DNA of 10,347 nt from Ktedonobacterales bacterium. GTDB taxonomy: Bacteria > Chloroflexota > Ktedonobacteria > Ktedonobacterales > JADMIN01. Position numbers and translations under genes: made by a program. The notes under the pieces were generated by a model. That model did not search any database. It saw only the letters and a program-made list of their open reading frames with translations, and was not told the DNA's origin. Shown here piece by piece: positions 6,820-10,347 of the stretch; within the stretch, counting starts at the first letter, position 1, and every line of letters starts with the position of its first letter. The stretch lies in contig JADMIN010000042.1 in the NCBI GenBank assembly GCA_015478575.1, positions 1-10,347 of the forward strand. Reading direction: 5' to 3'.

Positions 6820-7242
6820 ATGAAGATGGCGGACCCAGCACACAATCCTATCACGCAGGCGCGCGAACGCTACGATCTGTTGTGCGAGGCGTACGACGCG
6901 CTGGTGGCGCAGTTCGCCGCGCTCCCCACGGATGAGAGAGGCGACGCGGCCACGACGCTACGCGCGCGGGTGCGGGCCAGTCAGTGCGCGCGCGACGAGG
7001 CACACCTCGCGCTTGGTCACGCGCTGCTCGACCAATTCGTGGGTGAGGTCGCCCATGTCACCGCTGGCACACGCCAGGCGTGGCGCGCGGGCGACCTCGC
7101 CGCGACACGTGAAGCCCTGCACATCGAGCGCACCTTCCGGCAGGCATGCCTGGCCGCGCTCAGCGCGTGGCCTACCCTCGCCGCCGAGGCGAAGCGACGG
7201 CTCGCGGCACCTCCCGCTCCCAACGAGCGCACCCTCCACTGA
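6820..7242 (+). CDS. Uncharacterised small helical protein
   Basis: I do not recognise this 140-residue protein. It is very probably a real gene: AAGGAGGT (6804-6811) lies 8 bases before the ATG, a promoter-like sequence lies just upstream, and codons have the same GC-rich third positions as the neighbours. The sequence is rich in Ala, Arg, Glu and Leu and looks almost wholly alpha-helical, with Pro at 35, 118, 131, 132 and 134 marking turns and a loose C-terminal tail. It has three cysteines (22, 56, 110), no signal peptide and no membrane segment. Residues 11-110 could form a bundle of three to four helices. It lies 152 bases after malQ and 274 before guaB, so neither neighbour clearly tells its job. 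A second in-frame ATG two codons later fits the ribosome site less well. Confidence 0.75.
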   Translation: MKMADPAHNPITQARERYDLLCEAYDALVAQFAALPTDERGDAATTLRARVRASQCARDEAHLALGHALLDQFVGEVAHVTAGTRQAWRAGDLAATREALHIERTFRQACLAALSAWPTLAAEAKRRLAAPPAPNERTLH

Positions 7243-7247
7243 CCGCT

Positions 7248-7301
7248 GTGCCGACCATCGGCACCTCTGACCATACCATCGGCACCCTGACGATCGGCAC
7301 C
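7248..7301 (+). repeat. Threefold ATCGGCACC repeat with a hairpin after the small gene
   Basis: ATCGGCACC occurs at 7257-7265, 7278-7286 and 7293-7301, with CTGAC-like filler between the copies. The first copy also forms a perfect hairpin, GTGCCGA-cca-TCGGCAC (7248-7264), beginning 6 bases after the stop codon at 7242. The hairpin could help end transcription of the small gene, though no T-tract follows. The rest of the repeat has no role that I can name. Confidence 0.5.
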
Positions 7302-7351
7302 TCACACCTGAAGGCGCTAGGTGCTGAGGATGGCCGCGAAACACCGAGCAC

Positions 7352-7381
7352 TTGCGGATCCCCCGCCGCGCGTGCTACATA
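7352..7381 (+). promoter_or_regulatory. Weak promoter candidate for guaB
   Basis: TTGCGG (7352-7357) and TACATA (7376-7381) are 18 bases apart at the only AT-rich dip of the 274-bp spacer. Both hexamers match the consensus only about half. A start near 7388 would give a leader of roughly 130 bases. I recognise no riboswitch in that leader. Confidence 0.3.
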
Positions 7382-7416
7382 TACAGAACAGAGCGGGATA
7401 TACAGCACAGGTAGGG
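7379..7416 (+). repeat. Tandem 19-bp direct repeat in the guaB upstream region
   Basis: Two adjacent 19-base units (7379-7397 and 7398-7416) both begin ATATACAG, share ACAG at the same offset and end in GGG, agreeing at 15 of 19 positions. They overlap the candidate -10 of guaB and its start region, so they could be regulator sites or duplicated -10-like elements. The 19-base period is close to two helical turns. Confidence 0.55.
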
Positions 7417-7516
7417 GGAACGGCTCTGGTCGCGGCCACGGCACCTTCGCCACACGGCCCGCCGTACGACGCGCCTTCAGCCTACCTCGAGACCGCACCG
7501 CGGGGGGAAGCGTGAG

Positions 7517-9013
7517 ATGGCGACCGATGAGGAGTGGCAGGAGAAGTTCGGCAAAGAAGGCCTAACCTTCGATGATGTATTGCTCATACCAGGCGAGTCC
7601 AATATCCTTCCGGGCGATGTCTCCACGGCCACCCGGCTCACCACCGAGATCGCGCTCAACATTCCCATCACCTCCGCCGCGATGGATACCGTCACCGAGG
7701 CACGCCTCGCGATTGCCCTCGCGCGCGAGGGCGGCATCGGCTTCATCCACCGCAACCTCTCCATTGAGGACCAAGCCGAAGAGGTTGATAAGGTCAAGCG
7801 GTCCGAATCTGGCATGATCTCTGACCCCATCACCCTCGCGCCGGAGGATTCGCTCCGCGGCGCGCTCGACGTGATGAAGAAGTATCACATCTCCGGCATC
7901 CCCATCACCGAGCACGGGCGCCTCGTCGGCATCCTCACCAACCGCGACATCCGCTTCGAGAACGACCTCGAGCGCCCCATCGGCGCGCTCATGACCCGCG
8001 AGCGCCTCATCACCGCCTCCGTCGGCACCACGCTCGACCAAGCACGCGAGATCCTGCAGCGCCATAAGGTTGAGAAGTTGCCTGTGGTGGACGACCACGG
8101 CATGCTCAAGGGCCTGATCACGGTCAAAGATATTCAGAAGAAGATCCAGTATCCCCTGGCGGCGAAGGACGAGCGTGGACGCCTGCGTGTGGGCGCCGCG
8201 GTAGGCGTGGGGCCAGATACCTTCGAGCGTTGTGAGGCGTTGATCGCCGAGGACGTGGACATCGTGATGGTGGATACCTCGCATGGGCACTCGCGGATGG
8301 TGATCGAGACCGTCCGCAAGCTCGTCGCGGCCTTCGGCACGCGCGCCCAGATCGGCGCGGGCAACGTGGCCACCGCCGAAGGCACCGAGGCGCTGATCGC
8401 GGCGGGCGTGCGGGCGGTCAAAGCGGGCATCGGCCCTGGCTCGATCTGCACCACCCGCGTCGTCGCGGGCACGGGCGTGCCGCAGATCACCGCGATCTTC
8501 GATTGCGCGCGCGCGGCGGCGCCCCACGGCATTCCCGTTATCGCCGATGGCGGCATCCTCTATTCCGGTGACATCGCGAAAGCCATCGCCGCTGGGGCCG
8601 ATTGCGTGATGCTCGGCGGGCTGCTCGCGGGCGTCGAGGAAAGCCCGGGCGAGCTGATCATCTCGCAGGGCGAGCGCTATAAGGACTACCGGGGTATGGG
8701 TTCCATCGGCGCGATGAAGCGCCGCGGCTTCAGCAAAGATCGCTACTTCCAGGCGGGCGTGACGGAAGAGTCGCGGCTGATCGCGGAGGGCATCGAGGGC
8801 CGCGTGCCGTATAAGGGCCTGCTCTCTCATGTGATCTATCAGCTTGTGGGTGGGCTGCGTCAGGCGATGGGCTACGTCGGCGCCGAGCATATCGAGGCGC
8901 TCCAAACGCGCACACGCTTCATCCGCATGACGGGCGCGGGCTTGCGCGAGAGCCATCCACACGACATCATCATCACCAAAGAAGCGCCCAACTACGGCAT
9001 CGGGCGGGGATAG
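7517..9013 (+). CDS. guaB: IMP dehydrogenase
   Basis: This 498-residue enzyme oxidises IMP to XMP with NAD+, the first committed step of GMP synthesis, in the cytoplasm as a tetramer or octamer. The N-terminal LTFDDVLLIPGES (16-28) opens the barrel. Two CBS domains, about 97-148 and 154-213, are inserted and in this family bind purine nucleotides to control activity. The active-site loop GIGPGSICTTR (304-314) holds the catalytic Cys311. Asp253 in DTSHGHS binds NAD, Asp344 in IADGG contacts IMP, and GMGSIGAM (393-400) and EGRVPYKG with Arg429 belong to the mobile flap. All key residues are intact and the length is usual. The ATG at 7517 follows GGGGGGAAG by 6 bases. The gene is followed by a hairpin terminator candidate and then purL with its own promoter. 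Confidence 0.98.
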   Translation: MATDEEWQEKFGKEGLTFDDVLLIPGESNILPGDVSTATRLTTEIALNIPITSAAMDTVTEARLAIALAREGGIGFIHRNLSIEDQAEEVDKVKRSESGMISDPITLAPEDSLRGALDVMKKYHISGIPITEHGRLVGILTNRDIRFENDLERPIGALMTRERLITASVGTTLDQAREILQRHKVEKLPVVDDHGMLKGLITVKDIQKKIQYPLAAKDERGRLRVGAAVGVGPDTFERCEALIAEDVDIVMVDTSHGHSRMVIETVRKLVAAFGTRAQIGAGNVATAEGTEALIAAGVRAVKAGIGPGSICTTRVVAGTGVPQITAIFDCARAAAPHGIPVIADGGILYSGDIAKAIAAGADCVMLGGLLAGVEESPGELIISQGERYKDYRGMGSIGAMKRRGFSKDRYFQAGVTEESRLIAEGIEGRVPYKGLLSHVIYQLVGGLRQAMGYVGAEHIEALQTRTRFIRMTGAGLRESHPHDIIITKEAPNYGIGRG

Positions 9014-9056
9014 CATCTCCCCTGGTGGACGGCTCCCCAGTTCCCCGGCGGGCCGC

Positions 9057-9090
9057 GGCGGCGCCAACGCTGGCGCTCGCCCACTTTCTC
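9057..9090 (+). terminator. Hairpin terminator candidate after guaB
   Basis: GGCGGCGCCA (9057-9066), loop ACGC (9067-9070) and TGGCGC-t-CGCC (9071-9081) form a 10-bp stem with one bulged T, 44 bases after the guaB stop. It is followed by the pyrimidine-rich CACTTTCTCTCC rather than a clean T-run, so it would be an imperfect intrinsic terminator. Confidence 0.5.
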
Positions 9091-9114
9091 TCCTCGCTCC
9101 GCCCCGCATATAAT
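9086..9114 (+). promoter_or_regulatory. purL promoter with a perfect TATAAT box
   Basis: TATAAT lies at 9109-9114, a full match to the sigma70-type -10 and rare in such GC-rich DNA. The best -35 at 17 bases, TTCTCT (9086-9091), is weak. Transcription would start near 9121 and leave a leader of about 50 bases that ends in TAAGGAG (9156-9162), 7 bases before the purL ATG. Confidence 0.6.
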
Positions 9115-9169
9115 GGGTGAGTGCCAGCGCGCCGCATGCCCACAACCGTCACCTGTAAGGAGTCGCCCC

Positions 9170-10347
9170 ATGCCGACACATACGCCCCCAGTTGACCCAT
9201 TCGAGGCTGGCCCATTCGAGGCTGGCGCATTCGAGGCTGACCAGCGCGCGCTGGACGAGGTCGCCCTCACCCGCGAAGAGTACGTGCGTATCGTCGCCCT
9301 GCTGGGCCGCGTGCCCAACCGGCTGGAGTTGGGGCTGTTCGGCGCCATGTGGAGCGAGCACTGCGGCTACAAAAACAGTCGCCCCCTCCTCAAGCGGTTT
9401 CCCACCAATGGCCCGCGCGTGCTGCTCAAAGCGGGCGAGGAAAACGCTGGCGCGGTGGATATCGGCGACGGGCTGGCGGTCGTGATGAAGATCGAATCGC
9501 ACAACCATCCGAGCGCCATCGAGCCGTATCAGGGCGCGGCCACCGGCGTCGGTGGCATCGTACGTGATATCTTCACCATGGGCGCGCGCCCCATCGCCCT
9601 GCTGGATTCGTTGCGCTTCGGCCCGCTCGACGAGCCACGCAACCGCCACCTCTTCTCCGGCATCATCGCGGGCGTTGGCGGCTACGGCAACTGTCTGGGC
9701 ATCCCGACCGTCGCTGGCGAGATCTACTTCGATGCCAGCTACAGCGGCAATCCCCTCGTCAATGCCATGTGCGTCGGCCTGATCGAGGCTGGCAAGCTCA
9801 TCCCCGCGCGCGCGTCTGGCCCCGGCAATCCCGTGCTAGTGGTCGGCGCGGCCACCGGACGCGATGGCATTCACGGCGCGACCTTCGCCTCGGTCGAGTT
9901 GGATGAATCGTCCGAGGAGCGGCGGCCCGCGGTCCAGGTCGGCGACCCCTTTACCGAGAAGCTGCTGATGGAAGCGTGCCTGGAGTTACGCGACACCGGC
10001 TGGATCGTCGGCATGCAGGATCTTGGCGCGGCGGGCCTGACCAGCTCCACCGTCGAAAGCGCGCATAAGGGCGGCGCGGGCATCGAGCTAGATGTCCTCC
10101 TAGCACCCCGGCGCGAGGCGGGCATGACGCCCTACGAGATCATGCTCTCGGAGTCGCAGGAACGGATGTTGGTCGTCGCCAAGCGCGGCCATGAAGAGGA
10201 TGTGCGCCAACTCTTCGCGCGGTGGGGGCTGCGCTCCGCTGTCATCGGCCAGGTCATCGCCGCGCCCGTGATCCGCGTGCGTGAGGGCGAGCGCGTCGCC
10301 GCTGAGGTGCCGACGCGCCTGCTCACCGACGAGGTGCCCACCTATAC
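9170..10347 (+). CDS. purL: Phosphoribosylformylglycinamidine synthase subunit PurL, 5' part
   Basis: The frame opens at ATG 9170, 7 bases after TAAGGAG, and runs off the right edge without a stop, giving 392 codons of what is usually about 740-780 in the small PurL type. PurL makes FGAM from FGAR, ATP and glutamine-derived ammonia in purine synthesis, working with PurQ and PurS. WSEHCGYKNSR (61-71) holds the catalytic His64, and SHNHPS (110-115) with the IEPYQGAATGVGG segment after it forms the nucleotide and metal site. GDPFTEK (from 258) and MQDLGAAGL (from 282) belong to the second half of the first synthase unit. The large, PurQ-fused form is unlikely because the protein starts directly with the synthase part, but the end is not seen. 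No purS or purQ lies upstream. The first 24 residues carry a threefold repeat not usual for the family. Confidence 0.96.
   Translation, partial: MPTHTPPVDPFEAGPFEAGAFEADQRALDEVALTREEYVRIVALLGRVPNRLELGLFGAMWSEHCGYKNSRPLLKRFPTNGPRVLLKAGEENAGAVDIGDGLAVVMKIESHNHPSAIEPYQGAATGVGGIVRDIFTMGARPIALLDSLRFGPLDEPRNRHLFSGIIAGVGGYGNCLGIPTVAGEIYFDASYSGNPLVNAMCVGLIEAGKLIPARASGPGNPVLVVGAATGRDGIHGATFASVELDESSEERRPAVQVGDPFTEKLLMEACLELRDTGWIVGMQDLGAAGLTSSTVESAHKGGAGIELDVLLAPRREAGMTPYEIMLSESQERMLVVAKRGHEEDVRQLFARWGLRSAVIGQVIAAPVIRVREGERVAAEVPTRLLTDEVPTY
9198..9242 (+). repeat. In-frame 15-bp tandem repeat, three copies, in the purL 5' end
   Basis: Three contiguous 15-base units, 9198-9212, 9213-9227 and 9228-9242, share CATTCGAGGCTG and differ only in the last few bases. 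In the purL frame they encode PFEAG, PFEAG, AFEAD at residues 10-24. As the unit is a multiple of three, gain or loss of copies would keep the frame. Confidence 0.9.

Noticed and set aside
7248..7301. CRISPR-like array
   Set aside because: Units are only 9 bases, spacing is irregular (21 and 15 bases), and no cas gene is nearby.
7387..7516. Possible purine-type riboswitch in the guaB leader
   Set aside because: The expected conserved loops and three-way junction could not be found by eye; only short GC-rich stems are present.
7562..9145. Long open frame (527 codons) on the minus strand opposite guaB
   Set aside because: It mirrors guaB codon by codon and is explained by the GC-rich third positions of guaB. 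The translation shows no domain, and GuaB on the other strand is certain.

Overview
The window is a high-GC (about two-thirds by eye) bacterial chromosome segment with dense genes, GC-rich third codon positions and Shine-Dalgarno sites of the AAGGAGG type. The mix of a MalK-type ATPase, a cytoplasmic GH13 enzyme, a GH77 amylomaltase, bacterial GuaB, a PurL that looks like the small (PurS/PurQ-dependent) type and a Clp N-domain protein would suit a high-GC Gram-positive-like or Chloroflexota-type organism. That placement is an inference with low certainty. I see no tRNA, rRNA, CRISPR array, transposase or phage gene.

Layout. Positions 1-341 (minus) hold the start of a Clp N-domain (ClpC/ClpA-like) protein that runs off the left edge. 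After a gene-free 252-bp stretch with two small dyads comes a tight minus-strand operon read from 4914 down to 594. It encodes a GH13 alpha-glucan hydrolase, a MalK/UgpC/MsmX-like ABC ATPase and a DadA/SoxB-like FAD oxidoreductase. A 250-bp divergent spacer (4915-5164), rich in perfect palindromes, separates this operon from malQ (5165-6667, plus). Together GH13, the ATPase and MalQ form a maltodextrin or alpha-glucan utilisation locus: uptake energised by the ATPase, then cytoplasmic cleavage and disproportionation. No permease or binding-protein gene is present here.

Right of malQ lies a small unrecognised helical protein (6820-7242, plus) with its own promoter-like sequence and a strong ribosome site. 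Next is a 274-bp spacer with two sets of short repeats, and then guaB (IMP dehydrogenase). A hairpin terminator candidate and a perfect TATAAT box separate guaB from purL (formylglycinamidine ribonucleotide synthase), whose 3' half is outside the window. guaB and purL both serve purine synthesis but look like separate transcription units.

I did not find a clear novel multi-gene system. The items most worth a second look are the palindrome cluster in the divergent spacer, the in-frame 15-bp tandem repeat at the PurL N-terminus, the unassigned 140-residue protein with the repeats around it, and the placing of an FAD oxidase and a permease-less ATPase in a glucan operon.
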